DNA of 64,000 nt. Origin: Hexactinellida sp. DTS-2022. Taxonomy: Eukaryota; Porifera; Hexactinellida. The notes under the pieces are model-generated. The model was not told where the DNA came from. It did not search any database and worked only from the letters and a program-made list of their open reading frames with translations. The position numbers were made by a program, and so were the translations under genes. The stretch lies in contig JAPNXP010000002.1 in assembly GCA_028753945.1 (NCBI GenBank), forward strand, positions 9,362,001-9,426,000, read 5' to 3'. Shown here one piece after another: positions 12,723-23,228 of this stretch (positions are counted from its first letter, which is position 1; every line of letters begins with the position of its first letter).

Positions 12723-13286
12723 AGGTACCGTGCCACTGTGCATAAGCCTACAGATGACAGGGAATATTTTCGGATTGTTCAGGATTGTGGAAAGGTAGTG
12801 AATGGTCGATCTATCCCGGGGTAGCCCTGAATATGTCACGTTCATTTGGAGACCATGCCTACAAGGATAATATGATATCCCTAATCTGCCTCCTGAAGAG
12901 CATATGATAATTAGTTGTCCGGAAGTCCTAACCTCAACACTCATCGAGGGGATATATTTATTGTACTAGCTTGTTACGGGATATTTGAGGTGATGAGTTG
13001 TCAACAAGTGGTTGATTTCATCAATTTAACTCTGGATGAGTACTCGGACAAGCAAAAGATAGATGTTTCTGGAATAAGTTCCATTTGCAAAGACCTATGT
13101 AATCGGCGTGTTGCTAAAGAATATGGCGCACACAATTGGGCAGGTCATGATAACCTCACACTAGTTGCTATTTTGCTAGAGACGTATCCTTTAGCCCGTT
13201 TAGTACACAAGGTCAAGAGGAACAAAAGACGTCTTGAATGCAACAACAGAGATGCGAAACGACCCAGGAATTCTTTTAATGAATGA
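12723..13286 (+). pseudogene. PPM1G: PP2C phosphatase relic, PPM1G-type C-terminal half
   Basis: PPM1G is a metal-dependent Ser/Thr phosphatase of the nucleus. Three frames must be joined to follow it. Frame 1 reads HKPTDDREYFRIVQDCGKVV (12,741 on). Frame 2 reads LNMSRSFGDHAYKDN (about 12,829-12,873). Frame 3 gives NLPPEEHMI, then a shift to GDIFIVLACYGIFEVMS (about 12,945-12,995), QQVVDFI, and HDNLTLVAILLE near the end. This order, and especially the NLPPEE spacer after GDH.YK and the lysine-rich tail after the last strand, match PPM1G rather than other PP2Cs. The metal-binding Asp of the DGI motif is Tyr here (ACYGIF); the final Asp (HDN) is kept. The N-terminal half is missing. With two or more frameshifts it is a relic, from a diverged paralogue or a processed or broken gene; introns were not resolved. 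Confidence 0.8.
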
Positions 13287-13890
13287 GTATTGTCTTTTTT
13301 AAATTCCCAATTTATGCGGCCAAACTTAAGATCTTCAATGAATTTCCAAGTGAAATATTATGCCTTTTCATTATACATTAGTTGGGACTATCTTAGTTAC
13401 TCCGTTCTTGTTCACTCCTACTGTGGACTAATTTTTAGAATTTGGTTTAGTACTCAATTATTAGTGTATTTAGTACCAACTAGTACAAATTCCTGCGATA
13501 TACTCTATCCTTCAATTGGTTTATCTACACAATTGTCATTTTAGTTAGCAAACTTACTAGCTTTTAATGGAATCTTTATCCGCGAGCCTTTCCTCGGATT
13601 ATCTATGTACTACGCTTTTAATAGTTTAGTGCACGGTATTGCATTCATAGTCTCTTACTGTGAATTTTCGACCGACTCTTTATTTCGGCCTGGACACCTT
13701 CAATCCGCCATCAACTACAATCGAACTTTCGATGCTTTGGGGTTTGAACTCTCTCCGCACCATAATCTTACTTTCAGTACCTTATTGGTTTATTCCTATT
13801 TACATCGATTCTCCTTAGCTATTCTTAATTATGGTATAACTTTAGCAATTTCGAAATTTATTGTCTAAATTTAAACTTATACCTTCCTAC
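13287..13890. other. No recognisable gene
   Basis: Open frames at 13,290-13,544 and 13,605-13,868 are hydrophobic and low in complexity, and look like chance frames in T-rich sequence. Nothing else is seen before the hAT MITE at 13,891. Confidence 0.25.
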
Positions 13891-14616
13891 CAGGGATGCA
13901 ACCGAATAGTTGAAAATATTCGGTTTAATTAAAGCAAGGTCCCGCAAACTATCTTTTTCAGGCCGCATGCTGCCTTAAACTACCCTATGTGTGGCCAGAT
14001 AACCCAATGCAAATTTATATCATGTGTGGTCTGAGAGCTACATTTCAATTTTTCATCTGGCTTGTACACATATACACACTGATTAATGTACTATAGTAAA
14101 CAGTTAATCTAGGCTCTTTTTGCTTAGAAATTACTATAGTTCCAACAACATAATAGTTTTGTTATAAATTTCAAAAAATCTCTCGATATTGTTTGCGGCC
14201 TGAGTAAATTCTGTTAAGAATATGTGGCCTGTTATAAATTAAAGTTTGCGTAACCCTGGTTTAACGAATTTATATTTGGTAAATAGTTGATATTCGGTTT
14301 GTAACCGAATATCATTATTTGATACCCGGTAGACAACCAAATAATTCGTCAACCGAATAATTTGGATAACAGAAAAATGTATTTACCGAAAGATTTGATT
14401 TAACAAATTCATAGGATTTTTGTGTTTGTATACAATATCTATATCCATTAGTTGCAAGCTACAAGTTTGAATTGGATATAATATGGTTATCCAATCTGAA
14501 GTAAACTATTCGGTTGAGCAAATAATTTGCTTCACCGAATTATTCGGTTTACCAACTTATTCTGTCCGAACCTTGTTTGGTTAAATTGTTATTTGGTTGA
14601 TTCGATTGAAACCCTG
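13891..14616. mobile_element. Non-autonomous hAT element with perfect 8-bp TSD
   Basis: The element is 726 bp, beginning CAGGGATGCAACCGAAT and ending ATTCGATTGAAACCCTG. It is flanked by a perfect 8-bp duplication, CTTCCTAC (13,883-13,890 and 14,617-14,624). Subterminal ACCGAATAATTCGGTT palindromes are repeated, as expected for hAT transposase binding sites. A second element seems nested at 13,935-14,258: it starts CAAGGTCCCGCAAACT, and its end reverse-complements to CAGGGTTACGCAAACT. There is no coding capacity. Confidence 0.85.
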
Positions 14617-15010
14617 CTTCCTACCATGTTGCTGAACCATGAATTTCATAAAATTTAATGAATCTATTGGCTCCGCCACTTCTCTAATATATCACAATAT
14701 TTCTAATTTATATTTTGGTTTATATTTCAGATTTTTCTGGAGGCTATTTACTCATTAACTATATAATTAGCCAATTAATGATAAATTTCTGTATCATCAA
14801 AATGCAATTTGAATATACAAGTTCTGATAGCCGATTTGAAACCACTTGGTCGAATTACTCTAAGTGAATAATTTCAAATTATAACGATTATTTTCTATTG
14901 AGATACAACCATATTCCCAGTCGTGCCACAAGTGCGCACGTGGAAGATATCTTATGCAACTTCATGGATATTGCCTAAAATGGCTTGAATTACAATGCAT
15001 TTGAATTTAT
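14617..15010. other. No recognisable gene
   Basis: AT-rich sequence between two hAT insertions. Removing the hAT at 15,011-17,843 joins this block directly to the caspase-like relic, so it may have been intron or upstream DNA of that gene. No coding match was found. Confidence 0.25.
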
Positions 15011-17843
15011 CAGGGGCGAGGAACGCTATCCGCAGGGGTGGGGTATGTCCAGAGAGAGGGGGGAGGGGGGGGGGCAAAAAAAACAGAAATCCCAATATGC
15101 CCAAAAACGTCCGTATGTTCATTGACTAGTAGATACGTCTTCCATTGATGGTTATAAGATGAATCTTTATATGAGTTTTTTCGTATTTTTTAAGATATCA
15201 TGTTTAAATCCAAGAGATTCCACTCTGAAGCCGATTCCGATGCGGTCAGTGCGACTTCATCGGCTAGTGAAAGCGGCAGTGAGTACAGTCTCGGCCCCGC
15301 ACTGGGATCCTTTGACTGAAACGATGACACTGCCGTGGAGTATCATGTAAACGAGCACGATGCAGAAGAGCAAGGTGGTGTTCTCCCCGTGTCTCCCAGT
15401 GCTGCCCAGGTCGCAGCCGGTGCTAGTGATTCTGCCCGCGGCCCATCCGATCTTTCCAGAGGACCTGGAGATGACCCCGTGATATGCCCCAAGCCAAGAG
15501 GCGGTTATCCCAAATCATTTCCTGCCAAGTCTGCACCTCGTTGTTTGAAGGAAGACTGGAAGACTTCCTGGCTGGAGTACTCTTCTTTGACAGATATGGT
15601 ATACTGTCATCGCTGTAGACACTTTGGAAAAGGTGCACTCCCAGTGTGGGAAGGCCATGGTAGCCGTTTCAACATGTGGAAGAAGGCCACGACCTCAATC
15701 GAAGCTCATAGGACTAACCCAGCCCACAGTCAGGCGGAAGTAAGATACGCAGACTGGAAACAGTCTCTGATAACTGGTGGGATCAGAGGTGTCGTGGTGA
15801 AAGGTGCGAAGAAATTTGCAGCTGACAATACCCTGTATGTCGCGACTGTGGCTGAAGTGGTCAACTTCTGCGGGCGGCAGGGTATAGCATTGAGAGGACA
15901 TGGAGAACATGTTGGAAGTGACAACAAGGGAAACTTCCTCGAGTTGCTGGACGTTATATCTCGCCACGATGCTGTCGTCAACGACAAGCTGCGAAGTGGT
16001 CGAAACTACTACACCTCGCCATGCATCCAGAACGAGCTCCTAGAAATACAGGCAAACCTCATCCACAGGGACATTTGTGCTGAGATCCGGGAGGCAGGAT
16101 TCTACGCCGTCATGGCTGATGAGTCGAGGGATTTTGGGAAACACGAACAGATCTCTATCACCTGCCGGTACTTCCGCGAAGGCAATGTCCAGGACGCGTT
16201 CTTGCAATTCGCAAAGGCTGACAGCCTCACGGCTGACTCACTGTCGGAGGACATCCTGGATGCTCTGAGACGGGGCAGGCTTCCTCTGGAGGGTTTAGTT
16301 GCACAAGCCTACGATGGAGCCAGCGTTATGAGTGGCTCAATCAACGGAATCCAGGCTCGTATCTTGCGTGAGACTGATGGAAGAGCCCTCTTCGTTCACT
16401 GTAGTGCGCACCGTCTAAACCTTGCAGTTGTGGGGGCAATTCGCCATGTAGGCAAGGCTGTGGACCTGTTTCACAACATATCTCTGCTCTACTCCTTTGT
16501 ATCAACCTCCGTTGTCCACGCGAAGTATGAAGAATTCCGTGGTCCGACGAACAGGCTGGAGTTGCAGAGGTTAAGCGGAGTCGAAAGTACTCTTCGAATA
16601 TGTTTATTTCTATAGGCAAAGGTAATATTAAGCGAGACGCGGTGGGTGTGCCAACACGCTGCGTGCCACAACGTTCGGGTGAACCTTCCAAGCATCATCG
16701 AAACACTGAACTACTTTGCTGATAGTTCCGCCAACGTTGATGCCAATAGACGATCCGAGGCGCGTGGGCTGTTATCCTTCATGGACACCTGTTTCGTAGC
16801 AGAACTATGCATCCTGGAAGAAGTGCTAGCGAAGCAGAAGACTCTACACCAGGCATTGCAGCTTGAGAAATTGGATCTTCCCGCTGCCACCCTCATGATT
16901 CAAGCTAGTATCGAACACTGTGAAAGAGAGTTATCTGGTGGTTTTGCCAGTGAAGTTTGGACACAAGTGTGGGGGCGCTTCAACCATCTAGTAGAGGAAC
17001 TCGACCTTCCGCGTCCACAACGGCGATCGATTCGCAGAGTGAGGAGGGATGAGGCGGCACAGACTGCCATTTTCTTAGATACACAGCAGGACTACTGGAC
17101 AAACTTATATGAACCAATACTCCGGGCTACTGTAACAGAGCTTCAGAGGAGATTCAGTGGCGGCACAAACGTGGCCTTCAAAGGAATTGATTCCTTATCC
17201 CCTCCGTCCCCACACTTTCTGAGCCTTGAACATGGGCTTCACGAATTCGCGACCCACTATGGCGTGGATACCGACACTCTGCGCCACGACATCCAGACAT
17301 ACACTACCCTTGTTGTCAACAAGAGGGAAGTGGACAGGTAGTTTGTTGCCCCAGCATGCATAACCGACCTTTTGAATCTCACGGCACCATACAAGCTGGC
17401 CATGTCTGCGCTGTACCAACTCGCACAAATAGCTGTGACTATTCCAGTAGGCACAGCTTCTTGCGAACGGTCCTTCAGCTCTATGCGGAGAATCAAGACG
17501 TGGCTTCGCGTGCAGACTGCCGACGAACGTTTATCCTGGGTGGCGATTCTCTCTGTAAACAGAAAGAGGGCCAAACATTTGGGAGAGAACGGGTTTCGTA
17601 GGGTTGTCGAGGAGTTCAAGAACCGTAGTGCCAGGAAGTTGATGTTGTCCTAGTATGTATGTAGTATGTAGTACATAACAGTGGCGTGCAATACTTTTGC
17701 ATAGTTTTTCAATTTTTGACACACAAGGGTTATTGTTGTATATAATAGCAGCAAACCCCCTGCCCCCGTAGGGGGGGGCAGTATGGGGGGGGGGGCAAGG
17801 GGGAAGCAGAGGGGGGCAATTGCCCCCCCTTCATCCGTCCCTG
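15011..17843 (+). mobile_element. Near-complete ZMYM1-like hAT transposon
   Basis: A 2833-bp element with a perfect 8-bp target duplication GAATTTAT (15,003-15,010 and 17,844-17,851). The left terminus is CAGGGGCGAGGAACG and the right terminus, reverse-complemented, is CAGGGACGGATGAAG. Both subterminal zones are extremely G- or C-rich: runs of 6-12 G at 15,054-15,074 and several runs at 17,755-17,830. The transposase fills most of the interior. The clean duplication and single reading frame mark this as one of the youngest insertions in the window. Confidence 0.93.
15200..17653 (+). pseudogene. hAT transposase, ZMYM1-like (TTF zinc finger, DUF4371, dimerisation domain)
   Basis: Cut-and-paste transposase acting in the nucleus. 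One frame can be followed for about 817 codons from the ATG at 15,200. It starts with an acidic Ser-rich start (SEADSDAVSATSSASES), then a TTF-type zinc finger (YCHRCRHF... to H of NPAH, about 15,600-15,730). The DUF4371/RNase H-like core follows (GFYAVMADESRD near 16,100; AYDGASVMSGS near 16,310; VHCSAHRLNLA near 16,400). The C-terminal hAT dimerisation motif is GTASCERSFSSMRRIKTWL (about 17,450-17,510). Only three in-frame stops occur: TGA at 15,317, TAG at 16,613 and TAG at 17,339; there is no frameshift. The 16,613 stop may lie in a short intron: removing GT..AG at 16,570-16,632 (63 nt) leaves the frame open and joins LQ to SETRW. If the other two are not recoded or spliced, this copy is dead but recently so. 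Confidence 0.9.
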
Positions 17844-18811
17844 GAATTTATAACTATAGTAATATATTTATAGTCTTTTCAGAGTAGTTTATACAGCCGT
17901 AAATAAGTTACCAAACGAATATTGTGTCTGCATAAAAATTAGTAAACGTTCGAATACATTAGGCTGGGTAGTGATATAATATTCTCCTATAGAACAATTA
18001 ATGGAACAACTAGAGTTAACAAATAAAATGGATCACAGCCTCTACGACGCGTTTGCTTTTGTCATTTGTACTCATGGAAGTGATCGAAAAAGATTTGGAC
18101 CGACCACGTGTACTCGGTTAATGAGAAAGGACTCTGATTTAGTCTTGTAGAAGTACAATAAGATAGTCATTTTTTTTGTTTCAACCAATTGTTCGTCACT
18201 TGCCAACAAACGAAAAATATTTATTTTCGATTGTTGCCACGGCGAAAGAGGTGGACCCACCATTCGTAATATTACCGAGCATTTACCACAGCTTTTGCTC
18301 TGAATTCCACGACACCCATTTATCAAGATTGTATAATTATTTCTTCTTCCACGTCTGGTGATACTTCTTGGGGAACTAAAGATAATGGTACTTTTTTTTC
18401 TGGAATATTTCGCCATGTTTTAACAGACAGTAAACTCGTGGAATCATTTCATTTTCAGGAACTTTTGAATTTAATTTCTCATCGCACTTTGGAGGTTTCC
18501 ACTAAGCATAGTTATCCTCAGATGAAACAAAGTACGGATTTACTTTTCCAGATCTTGAATTTTCGTAGGTGTTCCTTGATTAATTTGTATCGTGACAAAA
18601 TCCGACCTTTGTCGTACTCTTGCACTGGCTATCCCTCCTCTAAATTCCTCTGTGATGATATATACTGGCCCAATTCGGTACTCTTTCTTGATAATCATGT
18701 TTTCAATGATGATGGAGGGAATCACAGAGTTTGTGTCTTTGACATATCTGGAAAATTTGTCAATTCGATTATCCATGGTTTACTACAGCTACCTCACGGC
18801 CATGGAGTTAA

Positions 18812-19484
18812 GGTTCCAATATCCAAATAAATTTACCAATTTCGGGTACTTTGCCACTTATAGGTTTTATATCATTTATGGATAGAACAGCCTATGACGC
18901 ATCTCTATTCCAAATTTTGTATAGAAATATTGAAAACTTTTAATAATACCGACTTTTTTGTCACTTGCACATAAGCCACTCCTGTAGGGGGTCATTTTTT
19001 TCTTCCCGCCATCTCCAGTCGCAACTTTTGTCGAGATGTAAGACACATTTTGGCTCATATACAACCTAGAAACAAAATCTCAACGGTTTTGGACAGCTCT
19101 CAATTAGTTCTATCATATCAATGTAGGGATTTCATTTGATCTTTTCTTTGAATTATGATTAATTTTCGAATGATAAAAAAAGTGATGTCCACTGTCATTG
19201 ATGAAAAATTGAACTCATAAGTAATCAAAAGAAGTTGTACATTCATATGATCGATTAGAAGCTTCTCTAAGTAATAAAACTGGAAACAAGTGTTAATCAT
19301 TAAGAGGAAATAACTTGTGTATTACATAAAGTGTGTTTTTATAAAATTTTAAATTTTCTCTATGTTACTTAGGTCGAATATTGTTGCATTTTTGGATATA
19401 TCTCGCCGCTGGGAATCTGAAACAAAAAAGATCTTTCAAATTTGCAAAAAACTGTAGAAAAGTGATTTGAAGTATACTGGAACC
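18812..19484. mobile_element. TTAA-flanked element, family A, inserted in an NHL repeat
   Basis: A 673-bp element between TTAA at 18,808-18,811 and 19,485-19,488. The termini are GGTTCCAATATCC and, reverse-complemented, GGTTCCAGTATACTTC. Internal sequence matches the outer part of the element at 45,347-47,096 (for example GGACAGCTCTCAA, TTCATATGAT). It lies back to back with the next TTAA element, sharing one TTAA. It has no coding capacity. Confidence 0.85.
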
Positions 19485-19505
19485 TTAAGGAGATAGAGTC
19501 GTAGG

Positions 19506-20134
19506 CAGGGGCGGCGCTAGGTATTTAAGCTTTAGGGCGCATAGGGTTCGCAGATTATTTTCAAGGGATTGCAATAAAATTGAAGGGAAACAAAAAATGC
19601 TTTAGTTTATTATATTTCATGATTAAAAACATTTGTAGATTTTCTGATTTATAGTATTTTGTGTTGTTATTATTTGTTACTAATAGTGTGCACTTATAGT
19701 ATAAAACTATAGTAGAACCCTACTACAGTAGATGTCGGATATAAGCTCACCGGTTATAAGAACATATCGGAAATATGCACACAATGTTGGGAATCGGTAA
19801 CCAAATACCATTTATAAGTGATGTGGGTTATAAGAACATGCCGGTTATGAGCACATCAAGTGCAGGACCCGACGATGTGCTTATAAACGGTATCCACTGT
19901 ATAACATTTTTTATTAGAAGAAGCTCTATAAAAATTGTATATTAGTATATGAAACTTTAGTACTAATATTTATGATTCATTATTAACAAAGGTTTTCTAA
20001 TCCAAAATATATAGAAGTGAAATCACAAATTATCACACAACTATTTCTAAATATTCTGCGCCCCTGTAGGGGACGCAAGAACTTTATCAGGGAGCGCAAC
20101 TGCGCCCCCTGCGCCCCCTCTAAAGCCGCCAATG
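19506..20134. mobile_element. hAT MITE with perfect 8-bp TSD
   Basis: 629 bp, flanked by GTCGTAGG at 19,498-19,505 and 20,135-20,142. It begins CAGGGGCGGCGCTAGG and ends AAAGCCGCCAATG, with GC-rich subterminal blocks (GCGCCCCCTGCGCCCCCTC). It inserted 17 bp inside the left end of the TTAA element of family B and carries a pogo-type MITE itself. Confidence 0.85.
19726..19899. mobile_element. 174-bp pogo/Tigger-type MITE
   Basis: TA-flanked, starting CAGTAGATGTCGGATATAAG and ending AACGGTATCCACTG. A 174-bp copy of the same family lies at 37,603-37,776. Internal repeats of GGTTATAAGAACATGCCGG are diagnostic. It is nested in the hAT MITE at 19,506. Confidence 0.8.
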
Positions 20135-20914
20135 GTCGTAGGTTTTCGACACCCGGTAACCCCCAATCTTTATTGCGTTTTTGGACATAACTTTTTGATA
20201 GGAACAAATAACAGTATCATCACAATTCTCTAAAATGAAGATTTGAATTAGATATTGATAGTTTAAAAATAGCGTAATAGTGAATCCATAGGAATTCTAG
20301 CAATTTTCTCTATTTGACGCATAGTTCTAATTTAGTGCCAATTTAACTCTACACTATTAGTATAAGGGATTTCGCAAATCAAAATTTTCGATATCGGTTT
20401 AAATCATTTTTCTATGGATTTTCAAATAATCACTCAATTATATCAGAATTTTCGCATTATAAAATTAATAACTCTATAACTTTGTATTAAAGTTGAAAAT
20501 CGATAAAGCGAAATTTGAACAACTACTGATAAGGATCAATTTTAAGGAAAATCTGTTTCTCTCCGACTTATACCTTTTGAGATATGCGAGTTATACAAAG
20601 GTCACTTCCCGGAGATTATTGAGGAATTTCTTTTGCACAAAGTAACGGTGTTTTGACCTTTGGTGACTTCACAAATGTCAAACAAATGTCCGAATCAAAA
20701 TTTTCTTTCGGAGTTGGATAGATTGTATATCAATGTATAGCTAGGAGTGCTTAAACAAGAATCCATCATTTTTCAGGATATATCTATAATTTGGTATCCA
20801 TTCTCCATATTTGCACAAACCCCCTTTCTTTGACCTTTAGTGACGTTGAAAGGCCAAAAGAAGAAGACGAATCTTATTTTTTCTTCGGATACGGAGAGAA
20901 AGCATATCAAAGTA

Positions 20915-21655
20915 CAGGTATCCCTCTTTTTACGCGGTAGATGCGTTCCTTGAAAAGCCCGCGAAAACGAAATCGCGTAAAAAAAACGGTTCATTCTCAT
21001 AGTAACACATATTAAACCAATAGTTGCGTTTCCAAATATTATAAACATCGAATAAAATTTTTAATACCTAGTGTTTAAACACTAAAAAATCCAACATCCG
21101 GACCTCTCAGATAGCCAAGGTTTCCGTGTGTATGTTAATCCCATGGGTATTCCCATAGGATTTCCAATATCGTTTTGAATGGTAATTATTTTTACCTATG
21201 GGAATCCTGATAGAAACCAACTTGTGAGAATACTTGGGAATTCCCACAGAAAGGGAATTGTGTTGTGAAGGGAATTAAAATTCACTTCACACCGCAACCC
21301 TACACCTTCGGGTACCTCCCACAACTGGGTATCTCTAGTGTGAATAGTGAAGCAAATATGTATTCATTTGACCAATAATATATTTGGATGAACTTACTAT
21401 ACGACAAATACATATCCCTAACTATATACTATCTCTAAATCATCATTTTTGTTTTTTTGGAAATGTAGAACCGCTTTGTTACCACTAAATCTCAAAAATT
21501 ACCGAAAATATCCATAAAAAAGAAAATTAATTGTATGAAAATCATAGAAAAACCGCGTAAAACGAGTTGAGGTTCGCGTAAAAATGTTTTGGTCATAAAA
21601 AATTGTTCCGCGTAAAACGAAAACGCGTAAAAAAACCGCGTAAAACGAGGTATTA
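20915..21655. mobile_element. GCGTAAAACG-type TIR element, borders approximate
   Basis: The left end reads CAGGTATCCCTCTTTTTACG and the right end GCGTAAAACGAGGTATTACTG, which are complementary over about 20 bp with several mismatches and have TA next to each. Subterminal GCGTAAAA motifs recur. An inner block (21,110-21,320) with GGGAATTCCCA palindromes and GCAACCCTAC looks like another insertion. There is no gene. Confidence 0.6.
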
Positions 21656-22320
21656 CTGATAGCTGGGAGTGGTTAATCTATCAAATATAGTATTTTGTTA
21701 TATTTGTTAATCCCATGACCCTATCTCCTTAACAAAGATGGGAATCTAATTGTTAGTTGTTGGGCTAGCCACACAATTGAAATATTTGCAAAACATTGGT
21801 GAGTTTGGCTCGACCAATGAAATATTTATTCGTCCCAATGGTCTAGCCATTCACCCGAAACATAATGACACGTTTATCTGTGACCTCAATAACCACAGAG
21901 TGCAAATCTTCAAACCCGTTTTCGATTTCATTACTTCAATTTTGGAACTGTATTATCCTCAAGATATTAAATTCAATTCTTCAAATGTCGTTATTCTGGA
22001 TAAATCTGATTTTGTATACACTTCTACGATCTTGACAATCTATTTCCTACAGGGATCATAGTATCACGTCTACATGATTTTGGGTTAGCATGTTTTTTTT
22101 TCTTTTGATGCCGATAACACCTTATCATTCCTGATTATGTAAACCATTGCGTGTGGTTTTTCTCTGCGATTGGGAAAAGTTATTGCACAAGTTAGGGCAA
22201 AAGGGAAATGACCCCGGAAACTTTATTTCACCAAAAAGCGATTACTTTGTGCACGAATAATGTTTTGGTAATATTATCTAACATAAACAATGGTCGCCTT
22301 CAGTATTTCCAATAGTATTC

Positions 22321-23228
22321 AACAAATTGTCATTACCTTATCATCGTCAATGATTAATCCTCATTTGTTAAATGTTGGTATATCGATATTTACTCAATTA
22401 TCCATTTAGTACTCAACTTTTGCTAAATACTGTGATTTTCTTGATGTCAAAATTTCTTTATTCACTCAATTATCAATTTAATACACAAATCTCAGTCAAT
22501 CACACGATTTACTTAGCGTCAACATTACTATTTTTTCAATTTAAGTTCAACTTGTTGCTCACTTTTGTCTATCGTTCTTTTTGTATTTTACATCTTGCAT
22601 ATACACATACTATTAACAATTCTCTGATTTCATTTAGGTGCTTCAAAAGTTGAAATTGAAACGAACTTGTTTTTAAAAGTGGCACGTATTAATGATCCTT
22701 TTGTCGAATTTGGTATTTTAATCAAATTCATCATAATGAATAGTTATGATGACGAACAAAATACTATCCTGTCTACTTGATGCATCCCCGTTCTATAGAT
22801 TTTGGTCTAATAGAGCGGAATCGTCTGTATTACACTATCAGGAATCTATGTATGAAATTAGATTTGGGGGGAAGCTTTAAAACATTTTATTTACTCACCC
22901 TATTCGTGAAGGGACTAATGACAATATTTTGGGCAGCAGAAGGAATACGTGCATATAATAACCATACTCGATTAGTAGTATATTAGTAATGCATTAGAAC
23001 CTCATTAGTACGTATACCAGGTGTCCATCAAAATGCTTTCGCCTTATCCTGAATCGGTTTTCACCAATATGTTTTATGTTGAAAATGCTTTGAAGGGAAA
23101 TGAAATAGTGATAATTTATAACTAACGAGGTTCTACTGTTATGTCGATTTTGTTGAATGTCGATTTTTTAAAATCAAAATCAAAATAGATGATTTTGGAA
23201 AATCAACATACAAACTTATGTTTAATTT
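22321..23228. other. No recognisable gene
   Basis: Follows the last NHL scrap. Open frames at 22,372-22,653 and 22,777-22,986 are hydrophobic and unidentified. Towards 23,140 the motif GTCGATTTT begins to recur, leading into the palindromic cluster beyond the next MITE. Confidence 0.2.

Larger units (their letters stand above)
19489..21728. mobile_element. TTAA-flanked element, family B, carrying nested MITEs
   Basis: Termini GGAGATAGAG and CCCTATCTCC sit between TTAA at 19,485-19,488 and 21,729-21,732. The homologue at 46,041-46,910 is 870 bp, so most of the 2240 bp here is later insertion: a hAT MITE (19,506-20,134) and a GCGTAAAACG-type element (about 20,915-21,650). Internal landmarks shared with the 46-kb copy include CACCCGATAACCCCCAAT-like sequence and GTGACTTC/GACGTC...AAATGTCCGAATC blocks. 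Confidence 0.85.
17992..22320 (+). pseudogene. Caspase-like (C14) domain fused to NHL repeats, broken by two transposons
   Basis: Two domains follow each other. The first reads as a C14 peptidase. Its large-subunit His motif is YDAFAFVICTHGSD (about 18,040-18,082). After frameshifts come DHVYSVNEKGL (about 18,100-18,132), then the Cys motif IFDCCHGERGGPT (about 18,223-18,262, DCCHG where caspases have QACRG). The small subunit contains SGDTSWGTKDNGTFFSGIF (about 18,356-18,412) and FQELLNLISHRTLEVS. The same open frame (18,438-18,830) continues without a stop into an NHL repeat, GGNHRVCVFDISGKFVNS. Further NHL blades follow beyond the insertions: NLIVSCWASHTIEIF (from about 21,743), RPNGLAIHP...FICDLNNHRVQIF (about 21,828-21,915), DYVNHCVWFF (about 22,132) and NGRLQYF (about 22,290). 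Several frameshifts and stops make it non-functional unless introns are hidden. A candidate acceptor TTCTCCTATAG lies at 17,981-17,991. The fusion is seen directly; any role in signalling is inference. Confidence 0.75.

Noticed and set aside
12687-12944. Minus-strand open frame opposite the phosphatase relic
   Set aside because: The plus strand carries clear PP2C motifs in this interval; the minus frame is their shadow.
16570-16615. 46-nt GT-AG intron ending at the TATAG just before 16,616
   Set aside because: Splicing there gives AGG CAA AGG TAA, an immediate stop; the 63-nt alternative keeps the frame.
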